DNA from: Bradyrhizobium sp. AZCC 1719
Lineage (GTDB): Bacteria; Pseudomonadota; Alphaproteobacteria; Rhizobiales; Xanthobacteraceae
Direction of reading: 5' to 3'
Length of the DNA: 64,000 nt
NCBI RefSeq assembly: GCF_036924525.1
Contig: NZ_JAZHRU010000001.1
Span: forward strand, 6,291,001-6,355,000
Shown: piece after piece, positions 28,475-38,326 of the stretch
Numbering within the stretch: the stretch's first letter is position 1
Layout: each line of letters opens with the position of its first letter
The notes under the pieces: generated by a model
Database searches by the model: none
What the model saw: the letters and a program-made list of their open reading frames with translations, nothing else
What the model was told of the DNA's origin: nothing
Program-made: the position numbers and the translations under genes

Positions 28475-28796
28475 CCGTCGGCGCCTCTTGCTCAGGGTGG
28501 ACGACGCTCGGGAGCGTTCGCGGCCGGCCTGCCGGCAGCATCATCGTCTGCGCCGTGAGCAGCCACGGCATCCACATAAATCGCGTGGCCTGCGCCCAAA
28601 ACGTGAAAGGGTTGGCCGCCTCGAACGAGGACCCGAGCGCTTCGAACGATGGCGTTGCCCGGAGGTTGATTGATATCTGCTCCCAATCACCAGTCGGCGA
28701 TTGCCGGTGAATGATGTCGATGTCGAGGCCGGCCAAACGAGCGCTTGCTCTCGTGGCATCGATATCGCTGCCTCGACTGTACGTTCGCTCAGGCAT
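28464..28796 (-). CDS. hypothetical protein with NPFTFWAQATRFMWMPWL motif
   Basis: A 110-residue frame from an ATG at 28796, with AAAGG shortly upstream. The middle part is FEAANPFTFWAQATRFMWMPWL, an aromatic amphipathic segment reminiscent of small phasin-like proteins of rhizobia, preceded by DIIHRQSPTGDWEQISINLRA. I do not recognise the family firmly. It overlaps the DUF2905 gene by 11 bases, tail to tail. PHB-granule association would be speculation. Confidence 0.5.
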   Translation of the reverse strand: MPERTYSRGSDIDATRASARLAGLDIDIIHRQSPTGDWEQISINLRATPSFEALGSSFEAANPFTFWAQATRFMWMPWLLTAQTMMLPAGRPRTLPSVVHPEQEAPTANG

Positions 28797-28819
28797 CGGC
28801 CTTTACCATCTTCGTGCAC

Positions 28820-29140
28820 CGATTCCGTCCGCTTGGCACTTGCCGCCGCGGCCGGCTTATTGATTATCGCTCATTATTTTCGGCAATGAAAGCTCGGAAG
28901 GTTGCTGCCACGAACCATGGCTGCACCTTGCGGGACGATGGAACCCCGCCTCCTTGAGGCGCGCGAGGAGCTACATCTGGATCGGTTGAAAGCCGGTTAG
29001 CCTAGTCGCTTCCGCGGTGGGCTACGATCGCTGGAATCCGCAGTCGAGCCTTCACCATGCCACGCGCCTTGCGTATCTTGCCGCCTTCATGTTTGCAAGT
29101 TACCGGAAGTCCCCGAAAAGGCTCGTTGGTTAAATCAGCA
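28820..29140. other. 320-bp region without recognisable gene
   Basis: Several short frames are interrupted by stops on both strands and none resembles a known family. The stretch looks like decayed sequence between the hypothetical gene and oxyR. Confidence 0.4.
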
Positions 29141-30088
29141 TCACTGGATTTTCGTTCGCAGACCGGTGCGCTCGTGGCGGATACATTGCGGCCGGGCGGG
29201 CGCGTTCAGCGCGTTCTTCACCATCTGACCAAGCGCCAGGAAATCGACCTTGCGTGGAGACGTCCGGCGCCACGCCAGCCCGATACTGCGGCCGGGTTGC
29301 GGTTCGACAAAACGGAGGAGCTTCACTCGGTCGTCCCGCAACTCGGCATCGGCCGCGACTTCCGGAACTAGCGTGGCGCCGTATCCGCTTGCCACCATTT
29401 GCATGACCGTTGCAAGGCTCGTTGCACTGAGGCTCGAGGCCACGGTCCAACGCCCCTTGGCACAATAATCGAGCGCCTGATCCCGCAGACAATGGCCTTC
29501 TTCCAGCAGAATGAGCTTACGCTTCTTCACCTCGCCGGGCGTCACGCGCGCCGTTTCCGGAAGAGGGTCGTCGGCGGGTACAGCAAAGAGGAAGCGGTCT
29601 CTCATGAGATGGAAAACTTCAACCGCGGCCGCCTTGAGCGGCAACGCCAACAACAATACTTCGAGAGCGCCACGCTCGAGATCAGCGAGCAGCACCTTAG
29701 TTTGTGCTTCCACCAAATCAAGGCGCAGGTCGGGATACCCGAGCTCCAGTTGCGGCAGCAACCGCGGCAATATATACGGCGCCAGCGTGGGGATGACACC
29801 AAGACGCAACGTTCCGCTCAGCACCTTGGCTCTGTGTTGAGCCAGGTCTGTCAGATCGCGCACCGCACCAAGGATCACTCCGGCGCGTTGCGCAATCTCG
29901 ATGCCAAGTTCGGTGAACATCGGCGCGCCCGGGCGCCGCTCGATCAACTCTATGCCGAGAAGCCCTTCCAGTTCGTGGATCTGCATTGAAAGAGCGGGCT
30001 GGCTGACACAACACTCCGCCGCGGCTCGTCCGAAATGCTGATGACGGGCAAGCGCATCAAGATAACATAGCTGCCGGGTCGTGATCAC
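29141..30088 (-). CDS. oxyR: LysR-family peroxide regulator OxyR
   Basis: A 315-residue LysR regulator. The N-terminal helix-turn-helix is FGRAAAECCVSQPALSMQIHELE. The effector domain contains LLEEGHCLRDQALDYC, placing Cys200 and Cys209 nine residues apart exactly as the peroxide-sensing Cys199/Cys208 of E. coli OxyR. It should therefore sense hydrogen peroxide by disulfide formation. It is divergent from groEL with 223 bp between; no catalase or peroxidase gene is adjacent, so the island groEL is a plausible target. Confidence 0.9.
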   Translation of the reverse strand: MITTRQLCYLDALARHQHFGRAAAECCVSQPALSMQIHELEGLLGIELIERRPGAPMFTELGIEIAQRAGVILGAVRDLTDLAQHRAKVLSGTLRLGVIPTLAPYILPRLLPQLELGYPDLRLDLVEAQTKVLLADLERGALEVLLLALPLKAAAVEVFHLMRDRFLFAVPADDPLPETARVTPGEVKKRKLILLEEGHCLRDQALDYCAKGRWTVASSLSATSLATVMQMVASGYGATLVPEVAADAELRDDRVKLLRFVEPQPGRSIGLAWRRTSPRKVDFLALGQMVKNALNAPARPQCIRHERTGLRTKIQ

Positions 30089-30311
30089 CCCGATAAGATA
30101 TTCTTAATGCCGCGGCAAAGCAATTTGATTGGCTTTTTGGCTGCTAGCTTAAAACATTAGACTGCCTGAAATCGTGTGGGTTGAAATCAACAGCGCAAGC
30201 GCGCCGCACGTGCACGCTCCGAGGGTCGTTGTTGTACCGACAAGCAAAGGGAGGACCGCAAATTCGGACTTATACGCCCGCGAGGTCACCTGATCAAATC
30301 GGGAACCATCC

Positions 30312-31955
<1,644 letters not shown>

Positions 31956-32168
31956 TCTATCGCGAGGCGCACACGGCCGCCTGCAGCGCGCCTCTTCGGT
32001 TGTGACCGTCAATAGGATTAATGTCGAGCTGCGCCAATGGTCGCCGGGCCCCCGCGAGGAGCAGTCGTCTTGTGCGAGCATCCATGGTAGAATTTCGACG
32101 CACAAAGATATCGAGAACGTCGAGCGCTCGCTTCGAGAGTTCCGCCTGCCGATAGGAGGGATCTCGCG

Positions 32169-32636
32169 TTGGAGAAGACGAGGCTAACTGGCGTTACGCG
32201 CCGAACCGTCTTGACCGCCGCCGTTGCGGGGAGCGCCGGATTTGCGAGCGCCGCTCTCGCCTCGACACAGCCGCCCAGCGATGACGCGGTGGATATCGTT
32301 AAGCGACTGACTGGAAAAACCCCGACCGCGTCGGATCGTCTGCATCTGGTGATGCCGCGGACCTTTCCGAATGGATACACGGTGCCGCTTACGCTCGCGA
32401 TCGATAGTCCCATGACGGAAGCCGATCACGTCAGGCACGTTTCTGTGCTGGCGCCACGAAACCCGCTAATTGAGGTCGCCACCTTTCATTTCCTCCCGCA
32501 ACGCAGCGAGCCCCGCGTATCGACGCGCATTCGCCTTGCCGAACCGCAACATGTTCTGGCCGTTGCGGAGATGAACGACGGTACATTGCTGATGACCGAA
32601 AGCTGGGTCGAGGTCGCAACCAACGGATGCAAGTGA
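32169..32636 (+). CDS. soxY: SoxY-type sulfur carrier protein
   Basis: Periplasmic carrier that holds sulfur intermediates on a C-terminal cysteine, 155 residues. The start is a TTG at 32169 behind GGAGGG. The N-terminus has a twin-arginine signal (VTRRTVLTAAVAG). The middle, HVRHVSVLAPRNPLIEVATFHF and STRIRLAEPQHVLAVAEMNDG, is SoxY-like. The C-terminus is TNGCK rather than the canonical GGCGG, so Cys154 remains but the swinging arm is altered. soxZ follows 16 bp later. Confidence 0.88.
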   Translation: MEKTRLTGVTRRTVLTAAVAGSAGFASAALASTQPPSDDAVDIVKRLTGKTPTASDRLHLVMPRTFPNGYTVPLTLAIDSPMTEADHVRHVSVLAPRNPLIEVATFHFLPQRSEPRVSTRIRLAEPQHVLAVAEMNDGTLLMTESWVEVATNGCK

Positions 32637-32652
32637 CGGAAGGAGGTGCGGA

Positions 32653-32979
32653 ATGTTCACTCCGGCACCCCGTGTGCAAGTGCCAAGAACCGCCGCGACC
32701 GGTGAAGTGTTTCCGGTCAAGACTCTGATCAGCCATCAGATGGAGACCGGGCTGCGGCACGATGACCGCGGCAACGCCATCCCGCGCAAGATCATCAACA
32801 AGTTTACCTGTCGCCACAATGGCGTCGTCGTATTCAGCGTCGATCTCCACGAAGCCATGGCGGCGAATCCTTTTATCGAATTCTACTTGCGCGCGACGGA
32901 GAGCGGCCGGCTCGAGTTCATTTGGGAAGAGGATGGCACCGGCCTTTACGTGTTGGAGCAACAGCTCACTGTCGCCTAA
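32653..32979 (+). CDS. soxZ: SoxZ sulfur carrier partner
   Basis: A 108-residue immunoglobulin-fold protein that forms the SoxYZ heterodimer. PVKTLISHQMETGLRHDDRGNAIPRKIINKF and FSVDLHEAMAANPFIEFYLRA are the SoxZ signature. It has no signal peptide and would be carried out with Tat-exported SoxY. No soxX, soxA, soxB or soxCD is present nearby, so these two cannot constitute a full thiosulfate-oxidising complex on their own. Confidence 0.93.
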   Translation: MFTPAPRVQVPRTAATGEVFPVKTLISHQMETGLRHDDRGNAIPRKIINKFTCRHNGVVVFSVDLHEAMAANPFIEFYLRATESGRLEFIWEEDGTGLYVLEQQLTVA

Positions 32980-32997
32980 TGTCGGAGTCAAGTTGCT

Positions 32998-33381
32998 ATG
33001 CCCCTTCGCGCCATGAGCAAGGGGATCGGCGATCGCAAATACCGGGATGGAGCCGGTCTCAGCATGCGCAAAATCATCGCCGCTTCGATTGCTGCAGGTT
33101 CGTTCACTATTCTCGCCGATCGCAGCTATGCAGCGGACCGCGATGCTGGAGCCCAACTCGCCGCGATGTGCGCGTCCTGCCATCGTCTGGATGTCGGCAA
33201 TGGTGGAATTCCGACGATCCTCGGCATGAGTCCGGAGATGCTCACCCGCGCGATGCTTGCGTACAGATCGCGTGAGCGCCCGAGCCATATCATGCGCGCC
33301 ATCGCCCTGTCGCTCAGTGATGAAGAAATCGCGACGGTGGCGCGCTATCTTGCCGCGCTGAACAGGCAGGTTAGGCCATGA
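32998..33381 (+). CDS. small monoheme cytochrome c, probable sulfide dehydrogenase subunit
   Basis: Periplasmic c-type cytochrome with one CASCH heme site and a distal methionine region (ILGMSPEML). From the ATG at 32998 it has 127 residues; the ATG at 33064 begins a much better signal peptide (MRKIIAASIAAGSFTILADRSYAAD) and may be the real start. Its stop overlaps the flavoprotein start (ATGA), so the two probably form a flavocytochrome c. In Chromatium-type enzymes the cytochrome subunit is diheme; this one is monoheme. Confidence 0.85.
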   Translation: MPLRAMSKGIGDRKYRDGAGLSMRKIIAASIAAGSFTILADRSYAADRDAGAQLAAMCASCHRLDVGNGGIPTILGMSPEMLTRAMLAYRSRERPSHIMRAIALSLSDEEIATVARYLAALNRQVRP

Positions 33382-34646
33382 AGTCCCGGACGCGTCGAGA
33401 GTTCGGCTGCTTGACGGGAGCAATGGTCCTCGCAGGGCTCGCTCCTCGATTAGCTGCAGGTGAGGCCAAGGCGAAGGTTGTCGTCGTCGGTGGCGGCATC
33501 GGCGGTGCCACGGCCGCCAAGTACTTGGCCGCCAGCACGCGAACGATCGAGATCACGCTAGTTGAGCCAAAGCTGAACTATACGACCTGCTTTTTCAGCA
33601 ACCTTTATCTCGCCGGGCTATGCTCGCTCGAGTCGCTTACGCATGGCTATAAGACGCTGGCGCAACGATATGGCATCAATGTTATTCATGACTCCGTGGC
33701 AGCGGTTGATCCGGTCGCAAAAACCGTCGGGCTCAAGAGTGGTCCAAAGTTACCTTACGACCGCGTCGTCGTTGCCCCTGGCATCGCTTTCAACTACGAG
33801 GCCCTCGCAGGGTATGACGAGGCAGCAACTCAGATCATCCCGCACGCCTGGAACGCAGGCCCACAGACGCAGCTTCTGAGACGGCAACTCGAAAGCATGG
33901 AGGACGGCGGCGTCTTCGTGCTCGTTGCGCCCCCTAACCCGTTTCGCTGCCCGCCAGCCCCATACGAACGTGCCTCTCTGGTTGCTTATTATTTCAAACA
34001 ACATAAACCGCGCTCGAGGATCCTGATCCTCGATGCGAAAGATAGCTTCAATTCACAGGATCTATTTCTGGATGCCTGGGAGCGACACTATCGGGGTATG
34101 ATCGAATGGTTGCCTGCCCAATTCACCGGTGGAATAAAGGCCATCGACGTGAAGGGGCGATCCGTCAAGACTGCGAGCGAGACATTCAAGGCCGCGGTCG
34201 CAAATGTCATACCCCCGCAGATTGCCGGCCAGTTCGCGCAGCAAAACGGGCTCGTAGATCAATCTGGCTGGTGCCCAGTCGATCCCATAACGTTCGAATC
34301 GAAGCTGCAGCCCGGAATCCACGTCGTGGGCGATGCGACCAGTGCCGGGGACATGCCGAAATCGGCGTTCGTTGCGAATAGCCAGGCCAAGGCTTGCGCG
34401 TTTGCCATAGCCGCGGCGCTGACCGGGTCCGAGCGCCAATCGCCTCATTTGTTCAACACTTGCTATACTTTTCTTAGTCCCGACGATGCGGTGAGCAATG
34501 CTGTCAGCTTCAAGCCCGTGGCCGGAACGATCAAGATCATCGACAACTTCGTCAGCCAGGTGCAGGAAAGCGTCGAAACCCGCCACCAGGCCGCACGCGA
34601 GGCGCAAAGCTGGTACGCTGCCTTTACGCGCGACACGTTCCGCTAG
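33378..34646 (+). CDS. fccB: flavocytochrome c sulfide dehydrogenase, flavoprotein subunit
   Basis: Periplasmic FAD enzyme that oxidises sulfide to sulfur or polysulfide and passes electrons to cytochrome c, 422 residues. A twin-arginine signal (RTRREFG) precedes the dinucleotide site VVVVGGGIGGATAAKYL. Cys71 in TTCFFSN corresponds to the covalent FAD-attachment cysteine of the Allochromatium enzyme, and Cys191 (RCPPAPYERAS) with Cys362 (NTC) to its redox-active disulfide. All key residues are present, so it should be active. Confidence 0.93.
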   Translation: MKSRTRREFGCLTGAMVLAGLAPRLAAGEAKAKVVVVGGGIGGATAAKYLAASTRTIEITLVEPKLNYTTCFFSNLYLAGLCSLESLTHGYKTLAQRYGINVIHDSVAAVDPVAKTVGLKSGPKLPYDRVVVAPGIAFNYEALAGYDEAATQIIPHAWNAGPQTQLLRRQLESMEDGGVFVLVAPPNPFRCPPAPYERASLVAYYFKQHKPRSRILILDAKDSFNSQDLFLDAWERHYRGMIEWLPAQFTGGIKAIDVKGRSVKTASETFKAAVANVIPPQIAGQFAQQNGLVDQSGWCPVDPITFESKLQPGIHVVGDATSAGDMPKSAFVANSQAKACAFAIAAALTGSERQSPHLFNTCYTFLSPDDAVSNAVSFKPVAGTIKIIDNFVSQVQESVETRHQAAREAQSWYAAFTRDTFR

Positions 34647-34691
34647 CGCTCGCCGCAACTGTGCAGAAATCGGCTGCACTATACAGGCGGG

Positions 34692-36863
34692 TCAACCCGC
34701 GTGGAGAACTTCACTACTGACCGGAACGGCCGTGCTGCGAGGTGCAGGAGCGCTCTCCGCCGCGGCGCATGGAACTGGTTCGGGCAGCCGCTCCAACCGC
34801 AGCGAATTCAGCACGACGACAATGCTTGAGCCGGCCATCACTGCCGCTGCCCACACCGGCAGCAGTAATCCGGCCATCGCCAGCCCCACGGCGATGAGAT
34901 TATAACCGAACGCCCACGCCAGGTTGGTGAGGATGGTCGCGCGAACGGCGCGAGCGACGTCAATCACCCACGGAAGCATCCATAGCCCTCCCGGAGGGAG
35001 CACGACCGCGGCAGCCTCGCGGGCGAGGTCAGTCGCCGAACCAACCGCAATCCCCACGTCGGCGCCGGCCAACACCGGCGCGTCATTAAGGCCATCACCG
35101 ACCATCGCGGCCATGCCACGGTTCCGCCGTCGCCGTTCCAGCGCCGCGCGCTTGGCCACAGGCAAAAGGCCTGCCTCAATGTCGTCGCTCGCGATCCCGA
35201 CTGCTGCGGCAATTCGCTGCGCGGCCGCCGGAAGGTCGCCAGTCAACAGTATCGCGCGCACTTTGCGGCAACGCAAAGCTTCGACCGTCGCGCGCGCCTC
35301 TGGGAGCGGCGTATCGTCAAGCGACAGCACGGCACGCACCCGCTCGCCCCAGCCGACATAGATCACTGAGTGGCCGGTCGCTTCGCGCAATCGCCCGCGC
35401 TCGGCCAGATCGGACGCCAGCCACCAATTCAACTCGCGCATCAAGATCGCGCTGCCGGCCACCACGGTCTGCCCGTCCGAGTTGCCGCGGATGCCGCGCC
35501 CCGGCACGACCCGAACGTCGCGGCTGGCTACTTGCTCGAGTCCACGCGCCTCGGCCGCTGCAACGACGGCGCGGGCCAAGCCGTGCTCGGAATGGCGTTC
35601 CAGTCCCGCGGCATGCGCGAGCACTACGTCGGCGCTGGTGCCGTCGGTATCAATGGCGACAACGCGGGTCTCGCCTGAGGTAAGCGTGCCGGTCTTGTCG
35701 AAGGCGATCAATTGCATGCGCGCGAGCGCCTCGAGCGCGGCAGGGTCGCGCACGAGGCAGCCGCGCCGCGCCAGTCGTCCGATGCCCAGGGACGTGGCCA
35801 TTGGCGCCGCAAGCCCCACCGCGCACGGACAGGCCACCACCAGTACCGCGAGGCCGATCAAGAAGGCGCGGTCAAACGCCAGGCGCTGTGCCCAGTACAC
35901 CGACGCTCCAACCCCCAGCATGAGAATGATCGGTACGAATACGGCGACGATGCTGTCGGCAAGGCGCTGGCTTGGGCTGCGGCAGGTGAGCGCATCGCGC
36001 ACCGATCGACAGATCTGCGCCCAGCGGGTCGCATTTGCCGCGCCGCTGCTTTCGATGAGGAGCGGGCCGTCAAGATTGAGACTACCGGCGATCACTTGCG
36101 ATCCGACGTCCTTGGTGATCTGCCGGCTTTCGCCTGTGATCAGGGCCTCGTCGGTGTGCGATTCGCCCTCTTTGACCACGCCATCAACGGGGATGCGCTC
36201 CCCCGGCCGAATCCGCACCAACGTACCGGCGCCGACCTCGCGCACCGGCCGGCGATACTCTCCGTCGCCATCAACGACGGTTGCCCACTCGCTCTCCGCC
36301 GCCATTAGCGGCTGCAGGTCACGCGCCGCCCGTGCGCGCGCGACGGCATCGAGATAGTAGCCCACGGTGAACAGCATCAGCACCATGGTGGCTGTATCGA
36401 AGTAAACCTGCGGGCTGCCCTCGATGGTGGCAAAAGCGGAATAAAGGTAGGCGGCGCCGACGCCGAGCACGATGAGTGCCGAGGATGTCAGGCGCCCCTC
36501 CATGCCGTGGAGCCACGCCTCGCGGAGAAACGGTCCGCCGAGAATGATCATCGCGGGTGTTGCGAACAGCCAGAGCAGAAGATGAATCCAGGGAAGCATC
36601 TCGGCATCCGCGCCGCTGAAGGCGTCGCTGTACAGGAGCAGGCTGAACAGCATGATGTTCATGGAGAGAAAGCCGCCGACACCGAGCCGAATCAGCAGCC
36701 AGGCGGCCTCCCATTCCTCGGTTTTGCCGTGCTTGACCTGGTAGGCGATACGGCAGCCGTAGCAGCAGAATGCGCAAGCCTCACCGTTCACCGTGAGTCG
36801 CATCGCCCGCCGCCCGATGGGTAACAGGCAGTGGCTGCACAGCGCATGGTCCTGGGCCGTCAT
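34692..36863 (-). CDS. ccoI: CcoI/FixI-type copper-exporting P1B ATPase
   Basis: About 723 residues; supplies copper for the CuB site of the oxidase encoded upstream. An N-terminal cysteine-rich region (CSHCLLP, CCYGCRIAYQ) matches the CcoI metal-binding domain. No ferredoxin-like GMxCxxC heavy-metal domain is visible before the first helix. Then come CPC (VVACPCAVGLAAP), the phosphorylation site DKTGTLTSGE and GDGLNDAPVLAGADVG. The ATG at 36863 overlaps the upstream gene by four bases; longer versions of the frame run through that gene and are artefacts. Confidence 0.93.
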   Translation of the reverse strand: MTAQDHALCSHCLLPIGRRAMRLTVNGEACAFCCYGCRIAYQVKHGKTEEWEAAWLLIRLGVGGFLSMNIMLFSLLLYSDAFSGADAEMLPWIHLLLWLFATPAMIILGGPFLREAWLHGMEGRLTSSALIVLGVGAAYLYSAFATIEGSPQVYFDTATMVLMLFTVGYYLDAVARARAARDLQPLMAAESEWATVVDGDGEYRRPVREVGAGTLVRIRPGERIPVDGVVKEGESHTDEALITGESRQITKDVGSQVIAGSLNLDGPLLIESSGAANATRWAQICRSVRDALTCRSPSQRLADSIVAVFVPIILMLGVGASVYWAQRLAFDRAFLIGLAVLVVACPCAVGLAAPMATSLGIGRLARRGCLVRDPAALEALARMQLIAFDKTGTLTSGETRVVAIDTDGTSADVVLAHAAGLERHSEHGLARAVVAAAEARGLEQVASRDVRVVPGRGIRGNSDGQTVVAGSAILMRELNWWLASDLAERGRLREATGHSVIYVGWGERVRAVLSLDDTPLPEARATVEALRCRKVRAILLTGDLPAAAQRIAAAVGIASDDIEAGLLPVAKRAALERRRRNRGMAAMVGDGLNDAPVLAGADVGIAVGSATDLAREAAAVVLPPGGLWMLPWVIDVARAVRATILTNLAWAFGYNLIAVGLAMAGLLLPVWAAAVMAGSSIVVVLNSLRLERLPEPVPCAAAESAPAPRSTAVPVSSEVLHAG

Positions 36864-37579
36864 GCTGGTTCTGTCCAGCCATGCGCGAAGTGCACGGCGA
36901 AAGGGAGGACGCCGCGGCCGAGGGTGACGAGACCGAGCAGCAAAATGCAGCTGCCGGCCAGCAAGACGCCACGCTGCCGCCATGCCGGCGCCAGTGCCTG
37001 GCCGACGCCTCCCGTCAGCAGCAGCGCGGGGAAGGTCCCGAGCCCGAACGCGGCCATGGTAAGAAAGCCGTGCAATGCTCCGGCCGTGCTCGCCGCCTGG
37101 GCGGCAAAGGCGTAAACCAGCGGGCAAGGCAGGAAGCCGTTGAATACGCCAAACGCAAGCGGGGCGGCGCGCCCCGGCGCCGTCAACAGACTGCGTAGGG
37201 ATGCCGCGAGGGTACCCGGACCCGAGTTGGTCGTGATGCGATGCAGGCGCGGCAGCAGGCCAAAGAACTGCAGCGCCATGGCGATCATCAGCAACCCGGC
37301 GAGGATCGCGAGAATCCGCTGACCGGTGTCAAGCGGACCGCTCAGCAGCGGGACCGTCGTTCCCTGCGGCGTGCATATGACCTGGCCGAGGGCGCCCGCA
37401 AGTCCGCCGAGAAAGCAGTAGGTTGTCAAACGACCTGTATTGTAGAGCAAATGGCGCAGAACTGTCGCGCCGCCTCCCTTCGGATCGCGGCCCAGCGCGC
37501 AAGCGAACCCGCCGCACATACCGATGCAGTGAAAACTGCCGGCGAACCCCGCGAAGAAGATTATCAGATAGGCGCTCAT
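36860..37579 (-). CDS. SafE/TauE-like membrane protein of the oxidase assembly operon
   Basis: About 239 residues, six or seven predicted transmembrane helices. GFAGSFHCIGMCGGFACALG and NGFLPCPLVYAFAAQAA carry paired Cys residues typical of the UreH/DsbD-like proteins that accompany ccoI in cbb3 assembly loci and are thought to take part in copper or thiol handling. ATG 37579 (MSAYLIIFFAG) is preferred; a TTG at 37603 is possible. The stop overlaps the ATPase start. Confidence 0.88.
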   Translation of the reverse strand: MSAYLIIFFAGFAGSFHCIGMCGGFACALGRDPKGGGATVLRHLLYNTGRLTTYCFLGGLAGALGQVICTPQGTTVPLLSGPLDTGQRILAILAGLLMIAMALQFFGLLPRLHRITTNSGPGTLAASLRSLLTAPGRAAPLAFGVFNGFLPCPLVYAFAAQAASTAGALHGFLTMAAFGLGTFPALLLTGGVGQALAPAWRQRGVLLAGSCILLLGLVTLGRGVLPFAVHFAHGWTEPA

Positions 37580-37636
37580 CGGCAGATTGCCCTGCCCGTC
37601 CAACGCTTGTGCAGCGACGGCACCGCTTCGCCGCCG

Positions 37637-37759
37637 CTACCCACGCACGAGATAGGCGACCCAAACGAAGAAGGCGACGGTGGCTATCGCGAAGCCGACT
37701 AACGCGATGATCTGGATCGCACTCGCATCGGCGAGCGAAAAAACCGGATTCTCGATCAT
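37637..37759 (-). CDS. 40-residue single-helix membrane protein
   Basis: ATG at 37759, 40 codons. One hydrophobic helix (IIALVGFAIATVAFFVWVAYL) is framed by MIENPVFSLADASAIQ and a basic LVRG end. No family is recognised. Its position between oxidase structural genes and the copper assembly genes suggests a small oxidase subunit, like CcoQ/FixQ in role, or an assembly peptide. It lies 58 bp upstream of the SafE-like gene. Confidence 0.6.
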   Translation of the reverse strand: MIENPVFSLADASAIQIIALVGFAIATVAFFVWVAYLVRG

Positions 37760-37773
37760 GCGCGCCCTCCTGG

Positions 37774-37896
37774 TCAGCCGAAATAGACACGGACTACGTT
37801 TATGGCTAACTCGATGAACAGGAACAGCAGATTCAAGGCCACGAGGGCGAGAATGATCCTGGCTACCAGCACCTTCTGCTCCTTCAGAACCGGCAA
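37774..37896 (-). CDS. second 40-residue single-helix membrane protein
   Basis: TTG start at 37896 with AGGAG six bases upstream, 40 codons. The product begins MPVLKEQKVLVARI and has one long helix (ILALVALNLLFLFIELAINVV) ending in RVYFG. It is separated from the next tiny gene by only 14 bp. Not similar to the other 40-residue protein beyond the single-helix plan. A role as a small oxidase subunit is inferred from context only. Confidence 0.55.
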   Translation of the reverse strand: MPVLKEQKVLVARIILALVALNLLFLFIELAINVVRVYFG

Positions 37897-37959
37897 TTCC
37901 TGCTCCTTTATTTCGAATCGGAATCAGTCAGTCATCAGCTTGCACGTGGGTCGGAATCG

Positions 37960-38169
37960 CTAGACACGTCCCGGTCCCAGCCCACCCCAATAGACGACGA
38001 GATAATACAGCGCCCAGATGAAGAGGACGGCATAGACAACCAGCAGCCACATGGGAATGTAGCCGTGGCGGGACTGAATAGTGCCGCCGGCATACTCCTC
38101 CATCTCCTCCCTATCGGCCGGTGAGCTGTTATTCGCCGTCGTGTTTGGCGTTCGCGTCGGATCCGTCAT
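37960..38169 (-). CDS. 69-residue membrane protein of the cbb3 operon
   Basis: Begins at ATG 38169 inside the end of ccoS (41-base overlap). A hydrophilic N-terminus (MTDPTRTPNTTANNSS, DREEMEEYAGGTIQSRHG) precedes one helix, PMWLLVVYAVLFIWALYYLV, and a short glycine-rich end. The plan recalls the membrane anchor of CcoP or a CcoQ-like subunit. Because the CcoP-like hemes are fused to CcoO here, this could be the leftover anchor of an ancestral CcoP; that is inference. Confidence 0.6.
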   Translation of the reverse strand: MTDPTRTPNTTANNSSPADREEMEEYAGGTIQSRHGYIPMWLLVVYAVLFIWALYYLVVYWGGLGPGRV

Positions 38170-38320
38170 CGCCGATCTCCCTCTGCAGGAAACGTATAGA
38201 TGCATCGTTGGCGCCGCTGAAGGCGCCCGAGAGCACGCCCCAAATGAAGACGCAAAGTGCACCGAGACTCATCATCAAAGCTGCAATGTAGGGGCCGACG
38301 ATCTCGAAATAGATGGTCAT
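38129..38320 (-). CDS. ccoS: CcoS-like cbb3 oxidase assembly protein
   Basis: A 63-residue protein with one transmembrane helix and the CcoS/FixS-like pattern of a helix followed by a short charged segment (FIWGVLSGAFSGANDASIRFLQRE, compare the usual LWALRSGQFDDL). CcoS is required to insert heme and copper into cbb3 oxidases. It follows the CcoO-CcoP fusion gene by six bases. Divergent, hence moderate confidence. Confidence 0.65.
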   Translation of the reverse strand: MTIYFEIVGPYIAALMMSLGALCVFIWGVLSGAFSGANDASIRFLQREIGDDGSDANAKHDGE

Positions 38321-38326
38321 CGCTCA

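Noticed and set aside
30089..30311. CIRCE element or groES upstream of groEL
   Set aside because: No TTAGCACTC-N9-GAGTGCTAA match and no groES-like frame were found.
36864..37127. N-terminal extension of the copper ATPase frame
   Set aside because: It reads through the SafE-like gene in another frame; the ATG at 36863 with a four-base overlap is the natural start.
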